Shown: positions 45,853 to 57,676, counted from the first letter of the stretch. The stretch: DNA of 64,000 nt from Batkoa obscura (GCA_030770535.1 JASVEC010000032.1:372001-436000), one strand, 5' to 3'. Numbers and translations are program-made. Notes: generated by a model from the sequence alone, not told the origin.

Positions 45853-48316
45853 GGGGTTGTCTGAATTAGTTTCATTATTTTATCCAATTTTGAAAAAATT
45901 TGTATTTTAAAAACTTCGCTTAAAATTCTATAAAATCACATCTTTTATTAAAACAAAAGTACCCAAACACAGTTCTAAACCATTATATTATAGCTCATAC
46001 TGTAAGTTAGTTGAATTTCTACTAGATCTTAAATACATGTTCTTATAAAGCTTAATTGAGAAATATTTATTATCAACTGCTTTATAACCAACATCGTAGA
46101 TTTATTATCAAATAAATAAACTACTTTAATGTTATAATTACATTATTAATATATTGCCAAGTTAATAAATAGCTGCATGGGAGGGAGTGGTCAGCCCCAA
46201 AACTATAATTGACCATCCCTATATAGTACAAGTAATAATAGTTTTTACATATTATTACAGTTACTTGTTCTTTGACTATTTATTAACTTAGCTATTAATA
46301 ACTTAAGTAATCCTAACATTTAACAATCTATTTCTATCATTCAACAAACTACTTACTTGCTTAGTAAATATCGAAATTTTTAAATTCTCTGTTATCTTCG
46401 TAAGGTAAGCTGGGATCGATCTTTTAATTTTTCTGTTTTCTATAGACTCTATAACTTTAATTGGGACTATATCGCTTTTTTTTGATGTATCAGATACTGG
46501 ATAACAATGTAGTTTATTGTTATGTTTAATAAAATGTAAATACTTCTTAATGCCCTGCATCTCTATTATTCTTTTTGTATTTTTGTTTCTTTTATACTTT
46601 TTAAAAATTATATCTGTTTTCCCATTATTAACAGTCGAGTTATTAATTTTATTATGCTCGCAAATAAAAGCCTCAAATCTTGAAATTAATTGATCGATAT
46701 CTTCTATTTTACCTAACGCTTCAAAACTACTTTTCCATTTTGAAAGGTTTCCAAAATGTCCATCAACTATACTTTTTCCATGATGCTCAGCAAAAAAATT
46801 AAGATTAACATTCAAACTACTATTTATTTTATGAATTTCTTTAAACATATAATGTAAGAACTCTTGGGATCTAAAATGATTTCCTGTATCTGCCCATATA
46901 TTAATCTTTGTAAACTTTTTAAATAGAAGCTCTGTAGAGATTAAATCGATTAAACAATCTCCTGCATATGCTGAATCATGATTCAATATTTCAGATAAAT
47001 AATCAAAGTAAACTTTGCCTATTGTTTTATCATCTTTTAAATATAATACACCAAAGCCTAATACTGATATAGCTTGTTTATTATAATGATCTAAATTTAT
47101 TGAATCTGGTCTTGTCCCTATTTCCATATTTTGTTTAAAATCTAAAACTATTATACAACTTTTGTTATTTAATTTTTTGATAGTTTCATTAAATGTGTTT
47201 TTTTGAGTATCAACACAGAATTTATGTAATTTGTATAATTTTTCTTCTTCGTTGAAAATTTCTTCTATCTCTGCTTTGTTTTTTGCTGTATTTATTTTAT
47301 TTTCAAATAACTTTTTTCTAACTGTATACTGGGTACATATATTACATAGATCCGTTTTTCTTGCTGGATTTTTGAAATTAGTTGGTATATATTTAAAGAA
47401 CGTTGACCTGGCTACTGCTTTATCTCTTAGATCATTCAAATATTTACTATATATCATTCTTCTACTTTTATTTAATATATATATATTATCTGATGAATAT
47501 TTACTATCGTTATTTTTTTTATTAAATCTTGATGAAATAGTTGAATCATTTAGTAAATATTGTATGATAGTTTCAATTTGGTCATCTTTAATTTTTTTTG
47601 TATTTTTAATAATAGGTTTTAATGTTGATATTTTATTATTATTACTTGTTTTTGAATAATCATATTGATTTCTATTTATATTAAACCCAAAACTCTTACA
47701 TTCATCAAAAGAATATACTGAAGCTATAGTTGATAATAACGCTACTTGCTGACTTTTGTTTCCTGTTTCCCTTAAAGCACTAATTTTATACATTACTTGA
47801 TTAAGTTTATTATTATCGATAGTAAACTTTGATAATATATCTTTTCTTTGTTTTGTTTTATTATAAAATTCCATGAACCTTGGGTTGTTATAAGTAGCTC
47901 TTAAAATTGATGTAAATGAATTACAATGTTTATATTGTGTACTCCTCCCTATTGTATTGAAGTTTTCAAAAATTCCATTTCGAAGTTTAGTTATGAAAGT
48001 TTGCATTTTATTTTTATTTCAACAAAAAATAAAGTCAAATAAAGTCAAATAACTGTGTTTATATAATTATGTATTTATATAATTATATAATCATATAATT
48101 ATATATTATATATCTGTTAAATATCTAACAGAACTAACATAAAATATATAGTTAGGAAAATTAGCTATTTAAGAAAAGGAAACAATTAAAATAAGTTTTA
48201 AATAGAGACATTTAATTTTAGGCTTTTTAGATTTAACCGTTATATTGAACACAAACTTGGAATTTTAAATTTGGATTAATTTGTAAGTAGATTCTGAAAC
48301 CAATTAGGACAGCCCC
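45853..48316 (-). mobile_element. GGGG-TIR DNA transposon copy C9, whole
   Basis: 2464 bp, with ends GGGGTTGTCTGAATTAGTTT and, on the other strand, GGGGCTGTCCTAATTGGTTT, an imperfect terminal inverted repeat of roughly 25-30 bp. ATAT lies at 45849-45852 and 48317-48320. Copy C4 shows the same flank unfilled (38051-38062, AACTATATGATT), so ends and duplication are read directly. It contains one uninterrupted gene and no MITE. Inserted in the 5' leader of C8 in the opposite direction. Likely a recent insertion and the only copy here that looks able to make its transposase. Confidence 0.92.
46303..48006 (-). CDS. transposase of the GGGG-TIR element, unusual RNase-H-like family
   Basis: 567 codons without introns. 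Residues 1-200 are Asn/Lys-rich with no recognised DNA-binding domain. A likely zinc site has C221-x2-C224 and H261-x2-C264. The putative catalytic acids follow the RNase-H-like order: D289 (VLDFKQ, beta-strand 1), D373 (INIWADTGNHF) and D415 or E407 in AEHHGKSIVDGHFG. The run from D289 through Y-x-KQ and the W-x-D and HGK...DG boxes recalls uncharacterised transposase-like proteins of animals and fungi, but I cannot name a superfamily. It probably cuts at GGGG...CCCC ends and inserts into 4-bp AT-rich targets. D289 is Asn in C2, C3 and C8. The 5' leader of the transposon is about 300 bp and the 3' leader about 450 bp. Confidence 0.8.
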   Translation of the reverse strand: MQTFITKLRNGIFENFNTIGRSTQYKHCNSFTSILRATYNNPRFMEFYNKTKQRKDILSKFTIDNNKLNQVMYKISALRETGNKSQQVALLSTIASVYSFDECKSFGFNINRNQYDYSKTSNNNKISTLKPIIKNTKKIKDDQIETIIQYLLNDSTISSRFNKKNNDSKYSSDNIYILNKSRRMIYSKYLNDLRDKAVARSTFFKYIPTNFKNPARKTDLCNICTQYTVRKKLFENKINTAKNKAEIEEIFNEEEKLYKLHKFCVDTQKNTFNETIKKLNNKSCIIVLDFKQNMEIGTRPDSINLDHYNKQAISVLGFGVLYLKDDKTIGKVYFDYLSEILNHDSAYAGDCLIDLISTELLFKKFTKINIWADTGNHFRSQEFLHYMFKEIHKINSSLNVNLNFFAEHHGKSIVDGHFGNLSKWKSSFEALGKIEDIDQLISRFEAFICEHNKINNSTVNNGKTDIIFKKYKRNKNTKRIIEMQGIKKYLHFIKHNNKLHCYPVSDTSKKSDIVPIKVIESIENRKIKRSIPAYLTKITENLKISIFTKQVSSLLNDRNRLLNVRIT

Positions 48317-48561
48317 ATATGATTATATAATTATATAAATACAGTTTATTTGACTTTATTTTTTGTTGGAATAGAAATAAAAATAAAATGCAAACTTTCA
48401 TAACTAAACTAACTTCGAAATGGAATTTTTGAAAATTTCAATACAGTAGGGGGGAGTACACAATATAAACATTGTAATTCATTTACATCAATTTTGAGAG
48501 CTACTTATAACAACCCAAGGTTTATGGAATTTTATGATACAATAAAACAAAGAAAAGATAT

Positions 48562-48660
48562 GGGGATGTATTTTTTCGTCTAAGAATTCTACTAAGGATT
48601 TTTCTACTCAAATAGCGCTTAAAAAATGGAAAAGTAATGGAATCAAAAAAAAACATACCC
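48562..48660 (+). mobile_element. GGGGATG MITE inside C8
   Basis: Same site as 30952; the surrounding few hundred bases are nearly identical to C3. Confidence 0.9.
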
Positions 48661-49523
48661 ATATATAATACTATCAAAGTTTACTATCGACAATGATAAA
48701 CTTAATCAAGTAATGTATAAAATTAGTGCTTTAAGGGAAACAGGAAATAAGAATCAACGAGTAGCGTTATTATCAACTATAGCTTCAGTATATTCTTTTG
48801 ATGAATGTAAGAGTTTTGGGTTTAATATAAATAGAAATCAATATGATTATTCAAAAATAAGTAATAATAATAAAATATCAACGTTACAACCTATTATTAA
48901 AAATGCAAAAAAAATTAAAGATGACCAAATTGAAACTATTATACAGTATTTACTAAATGATTCAACTATCTCATCAAGATTTAATAAAAAAAATAATGAT
49001 AATAAATATTCATCAGATAATATATATATTAAATAAAAGTAGAAGAATGATATATAGTAAATATTTGAATAACCTAAGAGATAAAGCAGTAGCTAGGTCA
49101 ACGTTCTTTAAATATATACCAGGTAATTTCAAAAATCCAGCAAGAAAAACGGATCTATGTAATATATGTGCTCAGTATACAGTTAGAAAAAAGTTATTTG
49201 AAAATAAATTAAATACAGCAATAAAAAACAAAGCAGAGATAGAAGAAAAATTATACAAATTACATAAATTCTGTGTTGATACTCAAAAAAACACATTTAA
49301 TGAAACTGTTAAAAAATTAAATAACAAAAGTTGTATAATAATTTTAAATTTTAAACAAAATATGGAAATAGGAACAAGACCAGATTCAATAAATCTAGAT
49401 CATTATAATAAACAAGCTATATCAGTATTAGGTTTTGGTGTTTTATATTTAAAAGATGATAAAACAATAGGCAAAGTTTACTTTGATTATTTATCTGAAA
49501 TATTGAATCATGATTCAGCATAT

Positions 49524-49622
49524 GGGGGTGTTTTTTTGTGTTTAAGAATTTTACTAACAATCTTTCTACTCAAATAGCGCTTAAAAAATGAAAAAATAAT
49601 GAAATCAAAAAAAAACATCCCC
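49524..49622 (+). mobile_element. GGGGATG MITE inside C8
   Basis: SAY-AGD site; an open frame (48957-49577) runs into it as in C3. Confidence 0.9.
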
Positions 49623-50523
49623 ATATGCAGGAGATTGTTTAATCGATTTGATCTCTACAGAGCTTCTATTTAAAAAGTTTACAAAGATTAATATATGGGC
49701 AGATACAGGAAATCATTTTAGATCCCAAGAGTTCTTACATTATATGTTTAAAGAAATTCATAAAATAAATAGTAGTTTGAATGTTAATCTTAATTTTTTT
49801 GCTGAGCATCATGGAAAAAGTATAGTTGATGGACATTTTGGAAACCTTTCAAAATGGAAAAGTAGTTTTGAAGCGTTAGGTAAAATAGAAGATATCGATC
49901 AATTAGTTTCAAGATTTGAGGCTTTTATTTGCGAGCATAATAAAATTAATAACTCGACTGTTAATAATGGGAAAACAGATATAATTTTTAAAAAGTATAA
50001 AAGAAACAAAAATACAAAAAGAATAATAGAGATGCAGGGCATTAAGAAGTATTTACACTTTATTAAACATAACAATAAACTACATTGTTATCCAGTATCT
50101 GATACATCAAAAAAAAGCGATATAGTCCCAATTAAAGTTATAGAGTCTATAGAAAACAGAAAAATTAAAAGATCGATCCCAGCTTACCTTACGAAGATAA
50201 CAGAGAATTTAAAAATTTCGATATTTACTAAGCAAGTAAGTAGTTTGTTGAATGATAGAAATAGATTGTTAAATGTTAGGATTACTTAAGTTATTAATAG
50301 CTAAGTTAATAAATAGTCAAAGAACAAATAACTGTAATAATATGTAAAAACTATTATTACTTGTACTATATAGGGATGGTCAATTATAGTTTTGGGGCTG
50401 ACCACTCCCTCCCATGCAGCTATTTATTAACTTGGCAATATATTAATAATGTAATTATAACATTAAAGTAGTTTATTTATTTGATAATAAATCTACAATG
50501 TTGGTTATAAAGCAGTTGATAAT

Positions 50524-50923
50524 TGTGAAATATCGCTTTGTCAGTCCCATGGTTAATTATTTTGATTTGTTATGAGAATTTCTAGTTCCACCCAAAAGAA
50601 TATTATCTTCTCATTTTGATACTTATACTTTTCAGAGTATAAAAGAGTTTACAGAATATAATAGTTCGAGGCTTTTTAACTGAATTAATCCCTGATATCT
50701 CGAACATTTAATAAAGCCACTAAGTTTTCTTAATAGTATTTTACATAGATTTTACATTAGTATTGTCTATTCTATTTGTCTTATATAGCTTGTAACCTAT
50801 TACGTGCTATTCCTCATAACCCAAGTCTATCTTAGTCACATAAACTAAGACCTTTTGACTTATAGTGTAGTCAACCCAGCAATAGCTGTTCTTGACTCCA
50901 AACCCTGAGTACCAGATTTCACA
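50524..50923 (+). repeat. 5' LTR
   Basis: 400 bp, TGTGAAATATCG to CAGATTTCACA. Contains a TATAAAAGAG-like box at about 50638-50647, a plausible promoter. Confidence 0.92.
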
Positions 50924-51052
50924 TTTGGCGCTCATAACTGGGAAAGCTCTTATAACTATTTTAGATAGCCTTTATAATCTTTCCTTTACGGTCCTTACCG
51001 CGTAACCACCCCAAACAAAGAAAAACCCCCTTAACCTCCTTAATTCTCAACT

Positions 51053-53569
51053 ATGGTCGACAATGGTCTTGTACCTTATTTTGCGGACTCAAAATACCTT
51101 CTTGATAACCGTCAACAGTTGATCATCACTGAATACGACATGGGTAGTAGTGATGAAGAGGAAGCTAGTGTTCTGACCCCAGAAATAGAAACTGCTGCTT
51201 TAAATCAAGCTGCACTACCTCCTCACGTTGTAAACTCAGTCGTTACCTACGGAGCTGTCCCTATGCACGTCCTTGATGGTGACCTCTCCGCTTGGAGACA
51301 ATACCAAAATAGTGGCTCCAGTACTCAAATCAATTTTCGTGCCCAGTACCAAACGGTACCTACCCTTTCCCACGTTCAACAATATCTAGTAGAGTTCCTG
51401 CACAACAAACTCATCCAGATGGTTGGTGAACTCGACCGTCTTTCAATTCATAACAATGAATTGTCTACCTCTTTAAGCTCACTTTTAGCTACGGTTAACA
51501 ACCTTTCCATGATCAGTAACCAAAAGAGTGGTGTCATCGCCCCTTCAAATGAACTCCATGTTAGTAAGTTAAATGAGCTCAATCAAAGACTCAATAACAC
51601 CGTTACCTATGAAGCCCACAGAGAGTTAGTAAGAGAAGTAGGAGATCTCAAAGCTGAATTACGTCAGCTCGATACTGCTCTACATTCTGAACTTGTTAAA
51701 ATCTCCGATGAGATCAACCTTTCCCTCACTGAGATCAATGACCATACTACTGAAAGAATCTCAGATATTGACGGAAAAACAAAAGCCACTTTCGCAGAAC
51801 TCCACAGATCGCTAATGAATAAATTCAAAGAGTATAATCACCGCTTATCCTGTATTGAACAATCCCCTCCATCTACTTCAACCAAAGATGCTAGAATCTT
51901 GGCTTTAGAACAAGATTTAGCTGTTTGTAATGAACAAATGGCTCAACAAGTGACTACCATTAGCCAGCTTATCACCTCCAATAATAATTTGAAGGAACAA
52001 ATTAGACTGGACAAAGAACAAACAGTAGTTGACTGGGAGGAAATCTCGCGTAACATACAGAGTACCAGAGAAGAGCTCATTCTTCTTCAGACTAAGGTAG
52101 CTTCAAATACTAACCAAATCAAGGCATCTTCTTGCAATTGTAGAAAGGAGCGTATTGCTGTTTCAGCACCTCCCTCCAGACTCTCGAGTTACAGAGACGT
52201 TCCAAGATACAATATGTATGATCTGGGTGATAGTGCCACAGAATCTATCTTTGGTACTGAATATCAAATAAACCATAAGTATCATGGGTCTGTTCACTTG
52301 GTACAACCGGATGATCAAACAAAGAAAGAAGAGAACTCTCCCCAAGTTTCCACATACCTACCCCAATCAAATCCTAGAATGACTGCTGTACCTACTGATG
52401 GTATTTACTCAAGAAATCCTGCTACAGGATCTAACGCTGATCCAATACGACCTCGTGTACAATCTTATGCTGAAGTCAACCTAGCCAATCCTTTTAACAA
52501 AAATAAGTCATCACATATTGCCCCTCAAATCGCTCAACATATACCCTATGAGAAATCTTCACCTCACTACGTACAAGCCGATCCGATTACTGTTCAACAT
52601 GATCATGGTATATCACACAATACCCATGACGCTTATTTTAGTCATCCTGGACCTTCTGGTAACGATCCAAAATCACATAGCTTCTCAACACACCGCCACA
52701 ACTACCCAAGAAGCTCCCAACCTGTTAACACAAAGTTTAATTTTAGTCTTTTATTCAATCCAAGTGAAATTACTGCTACTACCTTCATTAAAGCTCTAGA
52801 AGTTCATCTCGATGCTAACAACTGGACCTATGAATGTCGTCCTCAATGCCTTTTAGGTCAACTACAAACAAATGAACTTTCTTGGTGCATGACTTTACCT
52901 GACGACTTACGCAGTAATTGGGATTCCTTCAAAAAGGCGTTTATAGACCATTATGATTCCGATGTAAAAATGGAAGCAAAAAAGGCAGCCCTCTTATCTT
53001 TACGTTTAGACGACGAAAATAAACTTGAGAGTTTCATTACAAACGTAAGAAATCGTGCTAATGCCTTAATTTCCTGTGGAAAGTTAAGCGTTACAGACCT
53101 CCGCCTGGCCTTCCAGCGAAACCTTCCAAGTCATATCGCATGCCTTTTTCTAGATCCTCACCATAACATCACCAACGTTACACAGATGATAGAGATTTTA
53201 GAATTATACCTTGGAAGTCCAAAAAGTGAAGTTAGACCCAAGAAATTATATGTTAATCACATAGATAAAGGGATGGACAACAACGAATACCTTCATTGTT
53301 TTACCATCACTCAACAACACTACTCCAACCATCGTAAATCTCGAGTATTTACTGGATGCTGGAACTGTGGTGAATATGGACACATTACCGTTAACTGCAC
53401 TGAACCAAAGCCAGAAAATGGTATTTTTAAATATTATTTCGAAAAGAATGTTCGCAACAATGAACGTTTCAATAAAAATAAACAAATAAATCACCTCAAT
53501 TATAACGATACTGAAGGCGATGATACTGAGAAGTTTGTCGACTCCGATAACGAGTCAAAAAACTTCTAA
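51053..53569 (+). CDS. Gag-like protein of the Ty3/Gypsy element
   Basis: 838 codons. A long N-terminal region with predicted coiled coil (about 110-330) and a Pro/Ser/His-rich middle lead to a capsid-type domain (about 560-720). A CCHC zinc knuckle (CWNCGEYGHITVNC) lies near residues 769-782. This is the structural protein part of the element. Confidence 0.9.
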   Translation: MVDNGLVPYFADSKYLLDNRQQLIITEYDMGSSDEEEASVLTPEIETAALNQAALPPHVVNSVVTYGAVPMHVLDGDLSAWRQYQNSGSSTQINFRAQYQTVPTLSHVQQYLVEFLHNKLIQMVGELDRLSIHNNELSTSLSSLLATVNNLSMISNQKSGVIAPSNELHVSKLNELNQRLNNTVTYEAHRELVREVGDLKAELRQLDTALHSELVKISDEINLSLTEINDHTTERISDIDGKTKATFAELHRSLMNKFKEYNHRLSCIEQSPPSTSTKDARILALEQDLAVCNEQMAQQVTTISQLITSNNNLKEQIRLDKEQTVVDWEEISRNIQSTREELILLQTKVASNTNQIKASSCNCRKERIAVSAPPSRLSSYRDVPRYNMYDLGDSATESIFGTEYQINHKYHGSVHLVQPDDQTKKEENSPQVSTYLPQSNPRMTAVPTDGIYSRNPATGSNADPIRPRVQSYAEVNLANPFNKNKSSHIAPQIAQHIPYEKSSPHYVQADPITVQHDHGISHNTHDAYFSHPGPSGNDPKSHSFSTHRHNYPRSSQPVNTKFNFSLLFNPSEITATTFIKALEVHLDANNWTYECRPQCLLGQLQTNELSWCMTLPDDLRSNWDSFKKAFIDHYDSDVKMEAKKAALLSLRLDDENKLESFITNVRNRANALISCGKLSVTDLRLAFQRNLPSHIACLFLDPHHNITNVTQMIEILELYLGSPKSEVRPKKLYVNHIDKGMDNNEYLHCFTITQQHYSNHRKSRVFTGCWNCGEYGHITVNCTEPKPENGIFKYYFEKNVRNNERFNKNKQINHLNYNDTEGDDTEKFVDSDNESKNF

Positions 53570-53745
53570 GTGGGAGGATAAATGAGGATCCCCCTTCCAC
53601 GAAGTTAAAAATTCCTCCTGATCCAGATGATAGCACTGGATTAGACCTTAAAGTTAATACGCTTTCAAAATTTGACCCCTCTACCCTCATCCTAGCACTT
53701 CCTTCGCGAATTCGTGGTAGACCTAAAAAGAAAAGAGTTCCTGTT

Positions 53746-56700
53746 GTGGAAATCCCTAAAGTCATTCCACCTCGAATTTTCAAGCTACCTGATAACTCTA
53801 TTAATGCTCCTGATTCGATTCCAATGAACGAGATCTCCAAACCTTACATCTCACAATTATCCGATTTATCTAAACTATCCCTCACACAAAGCGAACTAGA
53901 TAACACGCATCAGTGGTTAACCAATGTTACGATCCCAATCCCGCTAGACAAGATCTTAACTGGAGAATCAGACTTAGCAATTGCATTTAGAAAAATTATT
54001 AGAGAATACCAGAATCCAAATAAACAGATTCTTTTAGTAAACCTCGATGACAAAGCTAACTCCATCGATTGTACTTACATCAATGCGTCAATTTATAAAA
54101 AGAATGTACGCATCATATTAGATAGTGGAGCTCCTATCAATTTCATATCGAGTCGTCTGGTAAAACGATTATCCTTTAAACCAGATATAGATTGCTCAGA
54201 CACCTTTGGTACAGCTGGAACTGGAACTACTACAGCGCTAGGAGCATACTCATCAATACCAATCAAATTTGGAAAACTAACCTTAGCCTTTCCAGCAATA
54301 GTATTAGAAAGTGAAGGTTATGACTTCCTCCTAGGCACCGAATTCTTTGTGAAACACGGTTGTCAATTGTTGTACGATCAAAATATCTTAAAAATATTAG
54401 ATCAATCCATCCCAATGTACTACAATAAACCAAGAGACCTATCTATCAATATGATAAACAATAAATCTCCTGGCTGCCGTATAATGAACTATCGGACCAA
54501 CAATAAATTAATTGATGTCACTCTCTGCGGATCAGAATCCGTAATTCATCAATATCCAGAGATAGCATATAAACAGTCTGGAATTCCCGTTATTTCTCCT
54601 AAGAACTTATTAATACCGCCTAAGTCACAGATAGTATTAGATACTGAGATCTCACTATGGATACCTAAGGAATTCCATTTATCTATATATAGTATAGAAG
54701 GTGTCTCACAATTAGAACCACTAACTATGCCCGGAATTTTAGGCAACAACATGAATGAGACTATCAAGTTATTACTTGCAAACATTACCAAAAAAGAAAT
54801 CAATATCTCTAGAGGCCAACAGATTGGCACGATATACGTAGAAAACAACGCCTTGATTAATACTTTCAGTAAATTTGCAACACTAGAAGAATTTCAAATT
54901 CACGAAGAGGCCCCAAATAACCAAGCCCTTTTTGTGGAAAAAGACACTATTAACCATCTAAACCAAGATGAACAACTCCAATTTTATAAATTGCTGGAGG
55001 AATATAAAGACATATTCGCAACTTCAGAAGAAGATATTGGTTGCGCTCGCAATACTAAACATAAAGTATATACATGTGATTCATTACCCGTCGCAACTAA
55101 AGCATATCGTAAATCTCAATCTGAACTCAAAGCAGAACGAGAAGAAGTTCAAAAACTCTTAAGGCTAGGTTTAATCATTCCTTCAAATAGTCCATGGGCC
55201 TCCCCCCTTATGATCGTTAAGAAAAAAGATGGAACTAATAGAGTAGTTATGGACTATAGAAAGCTTAACAAAATCACAAAGAAAGATGTATACCCTCTAC
55301 CCAGAATAGACGATGCGGTTGACCAATTACAAGGTGCTAAATACTTTTCAGCAATGGATTTAATCTCAGGATACTGGCAGGTAGAAATGGATCCAGAAGA
55401 CCAAGAAAAGTGCGCTTTAATAACTTCTGAAGGACTATTTCAACCAACTAGGATGCCACAAGGCCTTTCGAACGCTCCCGCTACATTCCAGCGTCTTATG
55501 GATAATACACTAGGTGACCTTAAACTTTCGTGCGTATTAATTTACTTAGATGACTTGAATGTGTTTTCAAGAACTTTTATAGATCACTTAACTCATCTTA
55601 AAGCAGTATTTGAGCGCCTCCGTCAAGCCAATCTAAAGTTAAAACCAAAGAAGTGTTCATTCTTCCAAACTAGTTTGGAATTTCTAGGCTATAAAGTCTC
55701 TGACAAAGGACTAGCCCCTATTCCAAATAAACTAGATGCAGTGAAGGAGCTTCTCCCCCCAACTACGATGCGGGAGGTACAAGTATTCCTTGGATTAATG
55801 AATTATTATCGAAGGTTTATAAAAGACTTTTCGAATTTAGCTACCCCACTGTTCCAATTACTAAAGAAAGAAGTCAAGTTTCAATGGAAGGAAGAACACC
55901 AACAAGCTTTTGAAGAGCTTCGCAACAAGCTGCTTAACGCCCCAGTATTGATGTTTCCAAATTTCTCAAAGCCCTTCTCACTACATACTGACGCTAGTCT
56001 AACTGCAGTTGGAGGTGTTTTAAGTCAACTCGATGATAACAATTGTGAACACCCAATAGCCTATACCTCTAGGACCTTGTCGAAACACGAAAGGAACTAC
56101 ACTACAACAGAGAAAGAATGCCTTGCAATTATTCATGCTATAAAGGCATTTAGACCGTATATCTACGGCACTCACTTTACTGTTATTACTGATCATGTTT
56201 CCCTAAAATGGTTGTATTCAATCACTAATCCTGAAGGACGTTTAGCTAGGTGGGCTCTAAAACTACAATCGTATAGTTTTGATATAGTATATAAACCAGG
56301 TAAAGATCATCAAAATGCAGATGGGCTTAGCAGGTTACCCAGAATTTGTCTAGCTACCCCCATAGATGATGATTTGTACAATCTATTGGGTAATAAAGAT
56401 AAATGGCCGCAGCAGCAGCCTGAACTCAAACAATGGCTTGAGAAAAACGCTCAAAATATCATTGTAAGAGATAATGCCTTGTATAAAAAGATTAAGGGAA
56501 CATATATTCCATATATTAGGCCTTCTTCACGACTATCTGCATGCCAACAATTCCATGATGTAATCTGTGGACATTCAGCCTTCCAAAAAACATACGATAC
56601 TATGAAAGTCTCCTGCTATTGGGAATCAATGATACCAGATTTGGAAGACTTTATAAATAATTGCGATGTTTGCAAGAGGGAACAAAGTAAAATAAAAGCT

Positions 56701-57579
56701 ACAGCCTATAAGTTTATTTTACCTAAACATGCATTTCACACGGTAAGTATAGATGTAATAGGTCCTCTCTGTGAGGCCTCCTCGGTAAGAGGGAACAAAT
56801 TTATTGTTGTAGCTATCGACCATCTAACTAAGTGGGTTGAAGCAAAAGCAATACCAAATCAGACTTCCTTTCACATATCTAAATTTATATACGAGGATAT
56901 TATTTGTAGGCATGGAAGCCCTCAGGTGATACTTACTGATAACGCTGCCAATTTTGTTAACCTGGTTCTCCCGAAATTAGCTAGACTAATGGCCATAAAG
57001 CATTCTACTGCAGCTCCATATCATCCTGAAACTAACGGAATGGTTGAGAGAGTAAACGGTACACTAGTACGTATATTAAGGAAGCTGGCTTTCGATAAAA
57101 CTAGCTCTTGGGATGAATATCTACATTCTGCTATTTTAGCATATAGATATTCAGTACATAGTATTACCAAAAAATCCCCTTTTGTTATGCTTTATGGGAG
57201 ACATCCGGGACTCCCCATATCATTCGCTCCTTTGATAGTTAGACAAGAAGAGATGAGTCCTGACATGTACTTGCTTAAGCTAACAAAAAAACTAATAGCT
57301 ATCCAAGTTGACGCCTTTAATGCATTGACAGACTCGAAAACAAGGAGGTATCGACAAGACATTTCTCGACTTCCTCGTCTAGCTGTCTTCAAAGTAGGTG
57401 ATATCGTTCATCTGTACCCTTCCTATAATCAATCTAGAAAAAATAAACTAGCATTGAAATGGGATGGACCATATGAAGTCATACATAAACACTTGTATGA
57501 TAGCTATTCAATTAAACATAAACGAACAAGCGTTATATATAACCGAGTCCATGCCAAGTTTCTCAAATCAGCAATGTGA
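53746..57579 (+). CDS. Pol polyprotein of the Ty3/Gypsy element
   Basis: 1277 codons from the first Met. Domain order: aspartic protease (LDSGAP near 126), reverse transcriptase (YLDD near 604), RNase H, then integrase with an HHCC zinc site and a DDE core, the order typical of Metaviridae. It lies in a different frame from gag, as many families of this group do. No chromodomain is recognised at the C terminus. Confidence 0.92.
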   Translation: MEIPKVIPPRIFKLPDNSINAPDSIPMNEISKPYISQLSDLSKLSLTQSELDNTHQWLTNVTIPIPLDKILTGESDLAIAFRKIIREYQNPNKQILLVNLDDKANSIDCTYINASIYKKNVRIILDSGAPINFISSRLVKRLSFKPDIDCSDTFGTAGTGTTTALGAYSSIPIKFGKLTLAFPAIVLESEGYDFLLGTEFFVKHGCQLLYDQNILKILDQSIPMYYNKPRDLSINMINNKSPGCRIMNYRTNNKLIDVTLCGSESVIHQYPEIAYKQSGIPVISPKNLLIPPKSQIVLDTEISLWIPKEFHLSIYSIEGVSQLEPLTMPGILGNNMNETIKLLLANITKKEINISRGQQIGTIYVENNALINTFSKFATLEEFQIHEEAPNNQALFVEKDTINHLNQDEQLQFYKLLEEYKDIFATSEEDIGCARNTKHKVYTCDSLPVATKAYRKSQSELKAEREEVQKLLRLGLIIPSNSPWASPLMIVKKKDGTNRVVMDYRKLNKITKKDVYPLPRIDDAVDQLQGAKYFSAMDLISGYWQVEMDPEDQEKCALITSEGLFQPTRMPQGLSNAPATFQRLMDNTLGDLKLSCVLIYLDDLNVFSRTFIDHLTHLKAVFERLRQANLKLKPKKCSFFQTSLEFLGYKVSDKGLAPIPNKLDAVKELLPPTTMREVQVFLGLMNYYRRFIKDFSNLATPLFQLLKKEVKFQWKEEHQQAFEELRNKLLNAPVLMFPNFSKPFSLHTDASLTAVGGVLSQLDDNNCEHPIAYTSRTLSKHERNYTTTEKECLAIIHAIKAFRPYIYGTHFTVITDHVSLKWLYSITNPEGRLARWALKLQSYSFDIVYKPGKDHQNADGLSRLPRICLATPIDDDLYNLLGNKDKWPQQQPELKQWLEKNAQNIIVRDNALYKKIKGTYIPYIRPSSRLSACQQFHDVICGHSAFQKTYDTMKVSCYWESMIPDLEDFINNCDVCKREQSKIKATAYKFILPKHAFHTVSIDVIGPLCEASSVRGNKFIVVAIDHLTKWVEAKAIPNQTSFHISKFIYEDIICRHGSPQVILTDNAANFVNLVLPKLARLMAIKHSTAAPYHPETNGMVERVNGTLVRILRKLAFDKTSSWDEYLHSAILAYRYSVHSITKKSPFVMLYGRHPGLPISFAPLIVRQEEMSPDMYLLKLTKKLIAIQVDAFNALTDSKTRRYRQDISRLPRLAVFKVGDIVHLYPSYNQSRKNKLALKWDGPYEVIHKHLYDSYSIKHKRTSVIYNRVHAKFLKSAM

Positions 57580-57676
57580 TTCAATGAATACAATTTGTAA
57601 CTAGTCAAATTCCATCTCATAGGTTCTCGGTAAGTAAGCCATAAAAATTCACTATATCAAATCATAGGGAGGGAAA

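Noticed and set aside
47231-47659. A 142-codon frame with hydrophobic stretches opposite the transposase gene.
   Set aside because: It is the antisense of AT-rich transposase codons, which gives Leu/Phe-rich frames; the sense frame is far longer and conserved between copies.
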